DNA of 45,582 bases from the NCBI RefSeq assembly GCF_039541915.1, contig NZ_BAABHD010000026.1, positions 1 to 45,582 on the forward strand, in the 5' to 3' direction. Both the position numbers and the translations under genes were made by a program. Numbering within the stretch: the first letter of the stretch is position 1; every line of letters begins with the position of its first letter. This stretch comes from Nibrella saemangeumensis. Lineage in GTDB: Bacteria; Bacteroidota; Bacteroidia; Cytophagales; Spirosomataceae. The notes beneath the pieces were generated by a model. That model saw only the letters and a program-made list of their open reading frames with translations. It ran no database searches and was not told the DNA's origin. Of the stretch, positions 25,412 through 34,535 are shown one piece after another.

Positions 25412-27703
25412 TTACTGCACCGACACGATCTTAAATTCGGTCCGGCGGTTCTGCTGGTGTTCGGGCTCGCTACACTCCACGCCGTCAGTGCAGCCGTTCA
25501 CTACTTCGGCCTCACCGTAGCCTTTCGCTAGCAGCCGGCTTGGGTTGACTCCTCTGGCTACCAGATAATCCATAGCCGCCCTGGCCCGGCTCTCCGACAG
25601 GCGCAGGTTGTAGGTATCGTTGGAACGGGCATCGGTATGAGCCCGAAGCTCAATTTTCATCTCCGGGTATTCTTTTAAAATAGCCACTACCCGATCCAGT
25701 TCCTTAGCCGCATCCGGACGGATAAAGAACTTGTTCAGGTCGTAATAAATGTTTTTCAACTGGAAAACATCACCTTCACCGTATAAGCCCAGCGAGTCGG
25801 ATACCACTTTCGGACTACGGCCAGGCTTTAGTTTTTCGTACTTAGCCCGCTTGGTTGCGTAGCGGTCTTTTTCGGCGGTAATGGTGTACGGAGCTCCCGG
25901 TTTCATGTTGAACTCATAGCCGCCATCGGGACCGGTCACTACAGTCTGCTCCGACTTATCTTTTTCGTTGCGGAAAGTCACCTTTACCCCGGAGGCCGGC
26001 GTCTGATCGACCTCAGCTTTTACCACCCCTTTCATCAGCGTGCCTTCAGTGCGCTGGAGGTATATCGACACGGTCATAACCGGTTGTTTGGATTGCGTCA
26101 GGGTCGAAAACTTAACACTATTGGTCTGAAAGCCTTCTTTGGCCGCCTTAAATTCATAATCGGCACTGGTTTCCAGACACAGATCGGCCTTACCATCCTG
26201 ACCCGTTATCTGCAGGACCTGACTAACGTCTCCGCGCATTACCCGGACATCGGCACCTTCGAGCGGAGTGCCGCTTTTGGCATCGTATACCAGAATATTA
26301 AGTTGCCGGCATATTTTCCGGAAAGCGAAAATATCATCATCGCTGACTCCCCGCTTCCGGTTGCTGCTCACGTAACCCGACGACCGATTTTTGTCGGTTA
26401 TGATCCCGAAATCATCTTTTTCTGAGTTAATGGGAGCCCCTGCGTTTTCAACCCCTTTGTAAGCAATCCCATCTTTTAATTCGGCAAAGAACACATCAAG
26501 TCCGCCAAGGCCCTCATGGCCGTCAGACGAGAAATACAGGTTTCCGTTTTCATCCACAAACGGAAACATCTCATTGCCTTCTGTATTGATTTCCTTACCC
26601 ATATTAACGGGGGTAGACCATTGACCATTAGCGTATTCGGCCACGTAGATATCCGTACCGCCGTAGCCGCCCGGCATATCCGAGACAAAATACAATTTTG
26701 AATTATCCGGGGAGAACGCCGGGTGTCCTACCGAGTATTCGTTGCTGTTGAAGGGGAGCTCCTGAACATCTGTCCAGGTACCGTTCTTATCGATAGCCGA
26801 GTATAACTTCAGCTTCTTTACGCCGTCGGAGCTTTTGCCGGCTTTTCCTTTACTGGTATTATTCCGGGTGAAGAGGACCATCTTCTGGTCTTTAGAGAAT
26901 GTAACCGGCCCCTCATGGTATTTGGTATTCAGCGTCCGGCTGAACTTCTCAGCTTTGCTTAGATTCTTATCATCAACGGTAGCATCTGATGGCAGATTCA
27001 CCGCGCTACCGCCCCCGAGTACGGCCGTACTGGTCGGTCGCACCGCCGGGTCATTGTTGATTAATTGCCGGAACTGGGTTGTATCCGGAAAAAAGTAAAG
27101 ATCCAGAAACGGCGTCTGGTTCCAGCCAAACACCCGCTTGGTTACCCCGGATTCGTCGCGGGCCGATACAAACACCAGACCGTTCTTATAGTACATCGGA
27201 CTAAAATCGGCCTGACGGGTATTGATGGGTAAAGGCGCCATCTGGTACGAGGATGAATCCTGGTAGAACCGGTTCATATCCATGTATGACATGGTGAACC
27301 GGCGGCCCCGCATATCTTCTTTCTGCTTTTCGCCGTACCGGCTGTACATCTTCTGCGAATCCCGGTATTTGCCGTTGGTCGCCAGTGCCTGGGCGTAGTA
27401 AAGGTAAACGTCACTGTTCAGGTCGTCATAGTTTTTAACCAGATCGCCGTAAACCCGCTCGGCATTACGGGTATCCTGTAACTTGCGATAACTGTAGGCC
27501 AGTTTCAGCATGGCTTCGCGGGTTTCGGCCGGGTTGCTTTTTTTGTCACCCCGGAGAAACTCTTCGTACATGCGTACTGCACTGGCGTAGCTCATGTCGT
27601 CAAACTGTTTGTTAGCGGATCGTAACCGCCCACTTTGTGCCAGAAGAATTTGGCTGCTGAACACGAGCGCTAGCAGCAACAGTGCCCGTACAGAGTAATT
27701 CAT
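25412..27703 (-). CDS. PorE-like OmpA-family protein (TPR, beta-propeller, CRD, OmpA)
   Basis: 763 residues. A signal peptide ends near residue 22 (LLAQ). TPR-like helices follow (about 25-130), then PD40/WD40-like propeller repeats (about 150-470, with FSPDNSKLYFVSDMPGGYGGTDIY and SSDGHEGLGGLDVFFAEL), a carboxypeptidase-regulatory-like segment (about 480-640), and a C-terminal OmpA-like peptidoglycan-binding domain (IYYDLNKFFIRPDA, IELRAHTDARSNDTYN, ending NRRTEFKIV). The same domain order is known for PorE of the T9SS, which tethers the PorP-type outer-membrane complex to peptidoglycan. Bacteroidetes carry many paralogues, so PorE identity is not proven; a T9SS-accessory or general envelope anchor is likely. 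It precedes no PorP gene here. Downstream is the convergent SDR gene. Confidence 0.85.
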   Translation of the reverse strand: MNYSVRALLLLALVFSSQILLAQSGRLRSANKQFDDMSYASAVRMYEEFLRGDKKSNPAETREAMLKLAYSYRKLQDTRNAERVYGDLVKNYDDLNSDVYLYYAQALATNGKYRDSQKMYSRYGEKQKEDMRGRRFTMSYMDMNRFYQDSSSYQMAPLPINTRQADFSPMYYKNGLVFVSARDESGVTKRVFGWNQTPFLDLYFFPDTTQFRQLINNDPAVRPTSTAVLGGGSAVNLPSDATVDDKNLSKAEKFSRTLNTKYHEGPVTFSKDQKMVLFTRNNTSKGKAGKSSDGVKKLKLYSAIDKNGTWTDVQELPFNSNEYSVGHPAFSPDNSKLYFVSDMPGGYGGTDIYVAEYANGQWSTPVNMGKEINTEGNEMFPFVDENGNLYFSSDGHEGLGGLDVFFAELKDGIAYKGVENAGAPINSEKDDFGIITDKNRSSGYVSSNRKRGVSDDDIFAFRKICRQLNILVYDAKSGTPLEGADVRVMRGDVSQVLQITGQDGKADLCLETSADYEFKAAKEGFQTNSVKFSTLTQSKQPVMTVSIYLQRTEGTLMKGVVKAEVDQTPASGVKVTFRNEKDKSEQTVVTGPDGGYEFNMKPGAPYTITAEKDRYATKRAKYEKLKPGRSPKVVSDSLGLYGEGDVFQLKNIYYDLNKFFIRPDAAKELDRVVAILKEYPEMKIELRAHTDARSNDTYNLRLSESRARAAMDYLVARGVNPSRLLAKGYGEAEVVNGCTDGVECSEPEHQQNRRTEFKIVSVQ

Positions 27704-27846
27704 AGCGTTTTATGGAAAGTAAAAGATTAGAAGCTATTGTAATTCAGTGGTAATATGCATAAAGTTGATAATTGCTACAAAAAAGTTACGATCATATTTC
27801 AGCTTGTTTATCTTGAGGCCCCTTTATGGAGGACTGTTTTGGCACG

Positions 27847-29217
27847 TTAAGATAGGACTATTTTTAGAACGCGACGGGTCTCTGCGGTCAGTCTGAATGC
27901 ATGACCGATACGCCGGCCAACAACCCACATTATACCGTTACCGGCTGCCAGTACAGCCGCTTGCTCCCGCTGAGACAGCGACACTTTCTGGTCATTCAGC
28001 AAATCGCTCACCAGTTTACTTCCCTTTAGACCCAACGGCCGGAAACGGTCACCCTGCTGCCAGGGACGAATAATCAGCGGCAGCTTTATCTGGTCGGCAT
28101 CCAGACAGGCCACCCCTGGATCAGTGGGGATCTGAAAATCGACCGGTTTATCAAAGGTTTCGAAACAGAGACGCCACGACCCAGCAACCACGACGCCCTG
28201 AGGCCACTCCTCCAGCTCAACCCTAAAGCCATGCTCCGGTGGCAACGGCATCAGCACCAGGCCCTCCCGCTCGTGAACCAGCCGGTGGGTGGCCGACCAG
28301 AACACGCTACCAGGCTCCCGCATAGTTGCTGCCCAGATTTGCCGAACCTGATCCTGAGAAAACCCATAGATTCGCAGCCACTCATACAGGCGAAATTGGG
28401 GTTCAGACAGTCTGATCAATGCCTCGATATTGAGGGTAATCCTTCCCTCCTGCTCAACGGCTACCTGTTGCCAGCTCTGGGCCAGTTCTTGGCTCAGCAG
28501 TTGTCCGGCCGCTCGTAGTCGCTCAACGGTCTGAGGCAGGGTATCCGTCAGTAATGCAGGGTTAAGTACCTGGAGTATGGGGAGCACCTGATGGCGCAGG
28601 CGGTTGCGCACGTATTTGTCAGCTGCATTGGAGCTATCTTCCCGCCAGGACAGATTATGCTCTTGCATATAGGCTACGAGTTGCTCCCGGTTGGTAAACC
28701 ATAACGGCCGGATTACCCGCCCCTGCCGAACCGGTATGCCCTGCAGCCCCGCCAGACCGGTACCGCGCACCAGGTTGATTAGTATTGTTTCCAGGACATC
28801 GTTCTGGTGGTGGGCTGTTGCTACGCTCGCGTACCCATACTGATCGAGAAGCTGTTCAAACCAGGCGTAACGCAATTCACGGGCGGCCATCTGAATAGAA
28901 ATCCCCCGCTCCTGTGCCACAGTAGCCGTATCAAAACGGGTTTGGTGAAACGGAACCCTGTACCGGTCCGCAATGTTCTGTACAAACAAGGCATCATCGT
29001 CGGAATCAGCCCCGCGCAGCCCGTAATTGACATGGGCAATGGCAAACGACTGACCAACCCGGTGAAATGTATGCGCCATGGCCACCGAGTCGATTCCCCC
29101 ACTGACGGCCAGCAGCACGCGGTCATTAGGCGAAAACAAGGATTCACTACCCGGTCTGGGGGCGTTAACAAACGTTAAAAAGGCCTGTTCTAACGTGGGG
29201 TGTCGGTCAGATGCCAT
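27847..29217 (-). CDS. tilS: tRNA(Ile)-lysidine synthase
   Basis: 456 residues from ATG at 29217 (MASDRHPTLEQ); a five-codon extension would need a TTG start. The enzyme changes C34 of tRNA-Ile (CAU) to lysidine with ATP, so that AUA is read. The PP-loop pyrophosphatase motif VSGGIDSVAMAHT (SGGIDS at residues 39-44) is present, then VNYGLRG, RFDTATVAQERG, ATAHHQNDVLETILINLVRGTG and the WREDSSN...RNRLRH region, all standard for TilS. The C-terminal TilS domain (RPWQQGDRFRPLGLKGSKLVSDLLNDQ) is complete. The gene is divergent from the OstA-like gene. Confidence 0.95.
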   Translation of the reverse strand: MASDRHPTLEQAFLTFVNAPRPGSESLFSPNDRVLLAVSGGIDSVAMAHTFHRVGQSFAIAHVNYGLRGADSDDDALFVQNIADRYRVPFHQTRFDTATVAQERGISIQMAARELRYAWFEQLLDQYGYASVATAHHQNDVLETILINLVRGTGLAGLQGIPVRQGRVIRPLWFTNREQLVAYMQEHNLSWREDSSNAADKYVRNRLRHQVLPILQVLNPALLTDTLPQTVERLRAAGQLLSQELAQSWQQVAVEQEGRITLNIEALIRLSEPQFRLYEWLRIYGFSQDQVRQIWAATMREPGSVFWSATHRLVHEREGLVLMPLPPEHGFRVELEEWPQGVVVAGSWRLCFETFDKPVDFQIPTDPGVACLDADQIKLPLIIRPWQQGDRFRPLGLKGSKLVSDLLNDQKVSLSQREQAAVLAAGNGIMWVVGRRIGHAFRLTAETRRVLKIVLS

Positions 29218-29333
29218 AGTTTTGTAGCACAAAAAACGTTAATATAACGACGCTTTCCCTCTGCCCTGGCAGATCGGGCGTCTCACCGGCTCACTTTTCT
29301 CCGCAAAAGCAGCCTAACGACATTTTTTCGCCT

Positions 29334-31019
29334 ATGCGTTGCAACCCTTTTCATTTTTATAGGGTCTTTCTGATACTCCTTTTACTGGGCAGCCTGTCGG
29401 GCTATGATCGGGCGTGGGGTCAGACCGGCCGGCCCTCATCGGCAGCCTCCGAAAAGGTGGAGTTGCTGCCGCCGGGTGCCGATAGTCTGGTGGTCATTAA
29501 CCAGCCCAATATGGTAGTCCGTAAGCTGTTCAACAACGTACGCTTCCGGCATAAAGGAGTGCTGATGTACTGTAACCTGGCCATTCAGAACGTGACGACC
29601 AACGTGATTGAAGCGTACGGTAATGTCCGGATCATTCAGGGTGACACCATCAGCGTACGCAGTGATACCATGTTTTACTACGGCAACACCCGGATTGCCA
29701 ACATGCGGGGAAATGTCGTCCTAAAAGACCGAAAAATGACGCTCAGTACTTCACAACTCGACTACGATATGGCAAACGGTCTGGCGGTTTACCCCAACCC
29801 AGGCCGTATTGTGGACCGAGAGAACGTACTGACCAGCAAACAGGGGTACTATGATACCCGGACCAAGCAGTTTACATTCCGGCAAAATGTAAAGCTGGTC
29901 AATCCGAAATACACCCTGACGGCGGATTCCCTGCTGTATAATTCGCTGACCAAGATTGCCACGTTTCAGGGGCCAACCAAAATCGTGAGCAAAGACGGTA
30001 CACTACTCGCCAGAGAAGGCCAATACAATACGGTAACGCGGGTCTCTAACTTCCAGCGCCGGGCCACGGTCGAGACGGATAAATATACGTTAACGGGCGA
30101 CACGCTGGACTTTGATAATGCCACTGAGATTGGGGTTGCCAAGGGGAATGTGGTGATGGTGGCCAAAAGTGATAAAACCATTCTGACGGGCGACCAGGGC
30201 CGGTACAACGGCAAAGCGGGGGTTTCGCGATTAACCGGCTATGCGCTGGTCAAAAGTACCATTAACCAGGATACGCTTTTTATGCGGGCCGATACCTTGT
30301 TTTCTTTTGATAATAAAGAAAAGAAAACCCGGAAACTGGTTGGCCAAAAGAACGTGATTGTTTACAAATCGGACCTGCAAAGCCGGTGCGATTCACTGGT
30401 GTATGACGTAGCTGACTCGACGATCTATTTTTATAAAAAACCAATTGTCTGGAGTGAGAACTACCAGATGGAGGCCGATTCCATTACGGCCAAATTAAAA
30501 AATAATCACTTGCATACCATGCTGCTGCGCAGCAAGTCCTTTGTCATTTCGCAGGATACACTACGCAATTTCAACCAGGTAAAAGGCCGGACCATCACCG
30601 CCTATTTTCAGCAATTGCCCGACAAAGCCAACCCGAAAGAAAGCAAAACGTCGCTGGACCGCGTCATTGTGGAGGGTAACGGGCAGAGTATCTATTTTGC
30701 GATGGATGATAAGAACCGAATGGTGGGTATGAACCACGTGGAGTGCAGCAAAATGAACCTGGAGTTTAAAGAAAGCAAAGTTGACCGGATTCGGTTCTAT
30801 GGGCGTCCCGATGCGGCTTTTGTTCCACCCCACGAACTAACTGACAGTAAGAAACAACTGGATGGTTTCCGGTGGCGAAAGGACGAAAAACCGACTAAGG
30901 CGCAAACGCTTGGGCAGGCTGAAAAACCGGCCGAAGAGCCAAAGCCTAAAAAGCCGGAAAAAATCAATGCTTCCATTAAACCTTCGCCTGCCAAAACGGT
31001 TCTAACTGATAAAAAATGA
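29334..31019 (+). CDS. OstA/LptA-like envelope protein
   Basis: 561 residues. A signal peptide is likely (MRCNPFHFYRVFLILLLLGSLSGYDRAWGQ). The body is a long run of beta strands with OstA/LptA repeats (LTADSLLYNSLTKIATFQGPTKI, TGDTLDFDNATEIGVAKGNVVMV, GDQGRYNG, MEADSITAK). In LPS transport, LptA/OstA-type jelly-roll domains carry LPS across the periplasm. Bacteroidetes often have one long OstA-like protein instead of the short LptA. The Pro/Lys-rich tail (about 515-561) looks disordered. A role in LPS or lipid delivery to the outer membrane is inferred from the fold; the partner lptC lies at 38.8-39.4 kb. A T9SS-sorted protein and bamD follow. Confidence 0.82.
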   Translation: MRCNPFHFYRVFLILLLLGSLSGYDRAWGQTGRPSSAASEKVELLPPGADSLVVINQPNMVVRKLFNNVRFRHKGVLMYCNLAIQNVTTNVIEAYGNVRIIQGDTISVRSDTMFYYGNTRIANMRGNVVLKDRKMTLSTSQLDYDMANGLAVYPNPGRIVDRENVLTSKQGYYDTRTKQFTFRQNVKLVNPKYTLTADSLLYNSLTKIATFQGPTKIVSKDGTLLAREGQYNTVTRVSNFQRRATVETDKYTLTGDTLDFDNATEIGVAKGNVVMVAKSDKTILTGDQGRYNGKAGVSRLTGYALVKSTINQDTLFMRADTLFSFDNKEKKTRKLVGQKNVIVYKSDLQSRCDSLVYDVADSTIYFYKKPIVWSENYQMEADSITAKLKNNHLHTMLLRSKSFVISQDTLRNFNQVKGRTITAYFQQLPDKANPKESKTSLDRVIVEGNGQSIYFAMDDKNRMVGMNHVECSKMNLEFKESKVDRIRFYGRPDAAFVPPHELTDSKKQLDGFRWRKDEKPTKAQTLGQAEKPAEEPKPKKPEKINASIKPSPAKTVLTDKK

Positions 31020-31050
31020 AAATTTTAACAATTTTTTAGACACACGGCCG

Positions 31051-31081
31051 TTGACTTTGTCTTTTTCATTAAATACGTTTG
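31051..31081 (+). promoter_or_regulatory. Promoter of the T9SS-sorted protein gene
   Basis: TTG at 31051-31053, 20 bases, then TACGTTTG at 31074-31081: an exact Bacteroidetes-type promoter. It places transcription start near 31088, so the ATG at 31115 (not an upstream TTG) is the start of the gene. Confidence 0.75.
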
Positions 31082-31114
31082 TGTGGAATACTTGTATCAA
31101 TTCAATCCTGGAGA

Positions 31115-31783
31115 ATGAAGCAAACTTTACGGATATATGGTTGTTTACTCGGACTGCTGCTGGCAACCGTTTCGCTCCGGGCCCAAACGGATGGCCCGAA
31201 CCGAAGCCGGCTGGAGCTTGGTCGTAAAACAACTGCCCCTTCGACACCAACCAGTTCGCGGGTTATTCACTCGCGCAACTTTCCATTTCTGAAGCATCCG
31301 GCCGCAGCCAGTCTCGACCGCGAGGTAGCCCTGAGCAAGAATTCAGCCATTAACGCATATTACCGTTCGTTGCTGATTGCTCCGACACCACAGAAGTCGG
31401 CAGCTAATGCCCGTACGGCACAGGCCGAAAGCACGGCTACAGCGGCTGCACCAACCAGTGAGATCCGGCCGGTTATCAGTGAACAGGCTGCAAAAACCGA
31501 TGAACTGATGTTTGCCAATGATCACATTACAGTGTCAAACATCTACCCAAATCCGGCCAACGACATTGCAGAAATTGATTACCAGATTTCGTCTGGCGTA
31601 AACGAAGCCAAGCTTATCCTGCTAAACGTGCTGGGCGCTCCGGTGGCTGATTACGTACTGGATCGCAATGACCGCAAGATCCGGATCATCACACGTGATA
31701 TGACTACGGGCGTGTACTTCTACCAACTCTCCGTTGACGGTAAGAAGGTAGCAACCAAAAAGTTACTGGTACGGCATCACTGA
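31115..31783 (+). CDS. Small secreted protein with a T9SS type A sorting domain
   Basis: 222 residues from ATG at 31115. Signal peptide MKQTLRIYGCLLGLLLATVSLRAQ, then a low-complexity middle (Ala, Thr, Ser, Arg), with no catalytic motif seen. The last 80 residues are a classic T9SS C-terminal domain: ISVSNIYPNPA-like NIYPNPANDIAEIDYQI, ILLNVLGAPV, DMTTGVYFYQLSVDGKKVATKKLLV. Such domains are recognised by the T9SS for outer-membrane passage and removed or attached to lipid. This is the one direct T9SS substrate signal in the window. With so little between signal and CTD it may be a small structural or anchored protein. An exact Bacteroidetes promoter precedes it. Confidence 0.85.
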   Translation: MKQTLRIYGCLLGLLLATVSLRAQTDGPNRSRLELGRKTTAPSTPTSSRVIHSRNFPFLKHPAAASLDREVALSKNSAINAYYRSLLIAPTPQKSAANARTAQAESTATAAAPTSEIRPVISEQAAKTDELMFANDHITVSNIYPNPANDIAEIDYQISSGVNEAKLILLNVLGAPVADYVLDRNDRKIRIITRDMTTGVYFYQLSVDGKKVATKKLLVRHH

Positions 31784-31840
31784 TACGGAACCGCGCAGGA
31801 ACCAGGTTAAAATTCCTTAAAATTGCTCCCATTCCAATAT

Positions 31841-31864
31841 CCCTTGCTATTGCAGGGGCACTTT
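31841..31864 (+). terminator. Weak terminator before bamD
   Basis: A seven-bp stem with one GU pair (31841-31847 with 31852-31858), a TATT loop, then a short CTTTT tract. Confidence 0.4.
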
Positions 31865-31934
31865 TCCGGCTGTCCGATCGTTTAAGAGGTGTAACTACCT
31901 GGGCCATGATCTCCCGTATGGTCCGTTTTTTTAT

Positions 31935-31942
31935 TATCTTTG
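31935..31942 (+). promoter_or_regulatory. -7 box of bamD
   Basis: TATCTTTG, an exact TAnnTTTG match, ends seven bases before the bamD ATG (31950), so the transcript would begin at or very near the start codon. No TTG is found at the usual -33 distance. Confidence 0.6.
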
Positions 31943-31949
31943 CGTCCTT

Positions 31950-32840
31950 ATGCAAAATCGTCGATTTATTGGAATTCTGCTGAGCGTATTGGTCGTCCTG
32001 TTTTCTTCGTGTAGCGACTTTACCCGTTTGCAGAAAAAAGGAACCGATGACGAGAAGTACAAAGCAGCCGTCAACTACTACAAGAAAGGAGACTGGTACC
32101 GATCAGGTATTCTGTTTGAAGAACTGATCCCGGTGCTGAAGGGGAGTACGGAGTCGGAGATGGCGCAATTTTACTACGCCTATACACAGTACCACCAGAA
32201 GTTATTCTCGGTAAGTGCGCAGTTGTTCAAGCGCTTTTACGAAACCTTTGCCCGGAGTGACTACGCCCACGAGGCCATGTATATGTACGCCTACTCACTG
32301 TACAAAGACACGCCTAACTTCAATCTGGATCAGTCAAATACGGTAATGGCGATGTCGGCATTGCAGGACTTCATCAACGCCTACCCGGAGAGCCCCTTCC
32401 GCCAGGAATCGACAGGCATGATTCTGGACCTGCGGAAAAAGCTGGAACGGAAAGCGTATGAGCGGGCAAAATTGTATTACAAAACCAGCGGCTTCAACAT
32501 CGCTTCTTATAAGTCTTCGGTAGTAGCCATCAATAATTTCCAGAAAGAATTTCCGGATTCGGAGTTCAATGAAGAACTGGCGTACCTGAAGGTAGATGCC
32601 CAGTACAGTCTGGCTAAGAACAGTCTGGACACGAAGCAGAAAGAGCGATATCAGGAAGCTGTTCAGGCTTATCAGGCATTGATCGACAAATATCCGAACA
32701 GCAAGTTTCTGAAGCCGGCTGAAAAGATGTACGAAACCAGTCTGAAAGAGATTGACCGTATAGCCGCTCAGGAAAAAGAAAAGGAGAAGTTGAAAACCCC
32801 TGATCCGAACCGCCCGGCCAAAGTCACATCGATCAACTAA
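31950..32840 (+). CDS. bamD: Outer membrane protein assembly factor BamD
   Basis: 296 residues. Lipoprotein signal MQNRRFIGILLSVLVVLFSSC with the acylated Cys at 21. The mature protein is a TPR superhelix (KYKAAVNYYKKGDWYRSGILFEEL, AQLFKRFYETFARSDYAHEAMYMYAYSLYKD, ALQDFINAYPESPFRQES, and further repeats to about residue 275), as in BamD/ComL. BamD binds BamA and helps insert beta-barrel proteins into the outer membrane. The charged tail (EKEKEKLKTPDPNRP) is not conserved in the family. It is followed 67 bp later by rpoZ and then coaBC, a typical Bacteroidetes order. Confidence 0.93.
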   Translation: MQNRRFIGILLSVLVVLFSSCSDFTRLQKKGTDDEKYKAAVNYYKKGDWYRSGILFEELIPVLKGSTESEMAQFYYAYTQYHQKLFSVSAQLFKRFYETFARSDYAHEAMYMYAYSLYKDTPNFNLDQSNTVMAMSALQDFINAYPESPFRQESTGMILDLRKKLERKAYERAKLYYKTSGFNIASYKSSVVAINNFQKEFPDSEFNEELAYLKVDAQYSLAKNSLDTKQKERYQEAVQAYQALIDKYPNSKFLKPAEKMYETSLKEIDRIAAQEKEKEKLKTPDPNRPAKVTSIN

Positions 32841-32907
32841 GCAGCGGTCTGCATTATTAGTAGAATAGTTTGACAGTATTGTCCATTATATAGATTACTC
32901 AAGCGCA

Positions 32908-33225
32908 ATGGCAACGAATCCATCATTGATTACCCGCGATACCGATAAGATTGCAGCCGCAACCGGCAACCTGTACGAATCTGTATCGGTCATCTCAAAA
33001 CGCGCGCGTCAGATCTCTTCTAAAATGAAAGAAGAGCTGAGCAATAAATTATCCGAGTTTGTGTCGGCTGTTGATAACCTGGAAGAAGTATTCGAAAACC
33101 GCGAGCAGATCGAAATTTCAAAATATTACGAGCGGATGCCGAAACCGACCACCCTCGCTACCGATGAGTTTCTGGAGGGTAAGATTTACTGGCGCAACAA
33201 CGCCGACGAAGAACAACAGCAATAA
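32908..33225 (+). CDS. rpoZ: RNA polymerase omega subunit (Rpb6-like)
   Basis: 105 residues. The Rpb6/omega fold is indicated by the N-terminal TGNLYESVSVISKRARQISSKMKEEL, which matches Bacteroidetes omega proteins, and by the position between bamD and coaBC found across the phylum. Omega helps fold the beta-prime subunit and can influence ppGpp responses. The C-terminal half (KYYERMPKPTTLATDEFLEGKI) is the usual Bacteroidetes extension. A terminator hairpin follows. Confidence 0.85.
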   Translation: MATNPSLITRDTDKIAAATGNLYESVSVISKRARQISSKMKEELSNKLSEFVSAVDNLEEVFENREQIEISKYYERMPKPTTLATDEFLEGKIYWRNNADEEQQQ

Positions 33226-33244
33226 GCTTTTTTCTTCCGCCAAA

Positions 33245-33288
33245 GGCCGCCTGGTTACGGATGCAACTCCGGCCCGGCGGCTTTTTTT
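33245..33288 (+). terminator. Terminator after rpoZ
   Basis: GCCGCC (33246-33251) pairs with GGCGGC (33276-33281) around a GC-rich loop, followed by seven T (33282-33288). It ends 23 bp before coaBC, so coaBC may need its own promoter or read-through. Confidence 0.75.
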
Positions 33289-33311
33289 GCATTTTCCATC
33301 CGCTCTAAGCC

Positions 33312-34535
33312 ATGTCCATGCTTTCAGGCAAGCGCATTTTAGTAGGAGTTACCGGTAGCATCTCGGCGTATAAATCGGCGTTCCTGGTCCGCCTGTTGGT
33401 TAAAGCCGGTGCCGAAGTGCAGGTCATGATGACCGAGTCGGCAAAGGATTTTATTACGCCCCTGACCCTGGCTACTCTGTCGAAACGGCCTGCCTTATCG
33501 TCGTTCATGGGCGACCCGAACACCGGCACTTGGAACAACCATGTTGAACTCGGTCTCTGGGCCGATTTGCTGGTTATTGCCCCGTCATCGGCGCATACGC
33601 TGGCCCGCTGTGCCCACGGCTTCTGCGACGACCTGCTCTCGGCGGTGTACCTGTCGGCCAAGTGCCCAGTGTTTTTCGCACCGGCCATGGACCTAGACAT
33701 GTACCGCCACCCTACAACGGTTGAGAATCTAAACCGGCTTACCTCCTTTGGCAATCACATCATTCAGGCCGAGCATGGCGAACTGGCCAGCGGTCTGGTT
33801 GGCGAAGGCCGGTTGGCCGAGCCGGAGACAATTGTCCAGGTGCTGGAACGGCATGTTGCCGGGCGCCCCGTTCTAAAGGGTAAACATATCCTCATCACCG
33901 CCGGCCCAACGCAGGAGCCAATTGACCCGGTGCGGTATATCAGCAACCACTCAACCGGAAAGATGGGCTATGCCATCGCACACGCTTTCAGCCTGGCCGG
34001 CGCAAACGTAACGCTGGTAAGTGGTCCTACGGGTCGTTCTCTGCCTGATCGGGCTATCCGGCGCATCGATGTCCGTTCGGCGCAGGAAATGTACGAAGCC
34101 ACCGCACAGGTTTTTACGGAAGCCGATGTGACAATTCTGAATGCCGCCGTGGCTGATTACACGCCCCTGGCACCCGCCGACCGAAAAATAAAGAAAGCAG
34201 AATCGGTATTCTCCCTGGAGCTGACAAAAACTATTGACATTGCCGCTACGCTTGGTACCCGGAAGCAGCCGGGGCAGCTCCTGATGGGCTTTGCCCTTGA
34301 AACTGATAATGAACATACCAACGCGGTAAAAAAGTTACACGCTAAGAATCTGGACTGGATTGTTCTAAACTCATTGCGCGACGCTGGTGCCGGCTTTGGA
34401 CACGATACCAACAAAGTCACCGTTATTGATAAAGATGAGCAGACGGTCGAATTTGCGCTGAAATCAAAGCAGGGCGTAGCCGAAGATTTAGTAACTTTAA
34501 TTGAGAAAAAATTGCTAGAACGTGGATTAGAATGA
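33312..34535 (+). CDS. coaBC: Bifunctional phosphopantothenoylcysteine decarboxylase/synthetase
   Basis: 407 residues. CoaC flavodoxin-like half: GVTGSISAYKSAFLVR, active His in WNNHVELGLWAD, then APSSAHTLARCAHG and PAMDLDMYRHP. CoaB half: HILITAGPTQEPIDPVRYI, the NHSTGKMGYAIA nucleotide loop, NAAVADYTP, then KIKK. It adds cysteine to phosphopantothenate with CTP, then decarboxylates the product to phosphopantetheine for coenzyme A. The start is ATG at 33312. The stop overlaps the next gene in an ATGA, so DUF4835 is translationally coupled. Confidence 0.95.
   Translation: MSMLSGKRILVGVTGSISAYKSAFLVRLLVKAGAEVQVMMTESAKDFITPLTLATLSKRPALSSFMGDPNTGTWNNHVELGLWADLLVIAPSSAHTLARCAHGFCDDLLSAVYLSAKCPVFFAPAMDLDMYRHPTTVENLNRLTSFGNHIIQAEHGELASGLVGEGRLAEPETIVQVLERHVAGRPVLKGKHILITAGPTQEPIDPVRYISNHSTGKMGYAIAHAFSLAGANVTLVSGPTGRSLPDRAIRRIDVRSAQEMYEATAQVFTEADVTILNAAVADYTPLAPADRKIKKAESVFSLELTKTIDIAATLGTRKQPGQLLMGFALETDNEHTNAVKKLHAKNLDWIVLNSLRDAGAGFGHDTNKVTVIDKDEQTVEFALKSKQGVAEDLVTLIEKKLLERGLE

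Noticed and set aside
27755..27850. 31-codon frame between tilS and the OmpA gene
   Set aside because: Short, runs against the coding strand and into the tilS stop, with no start signal or coding pattern.
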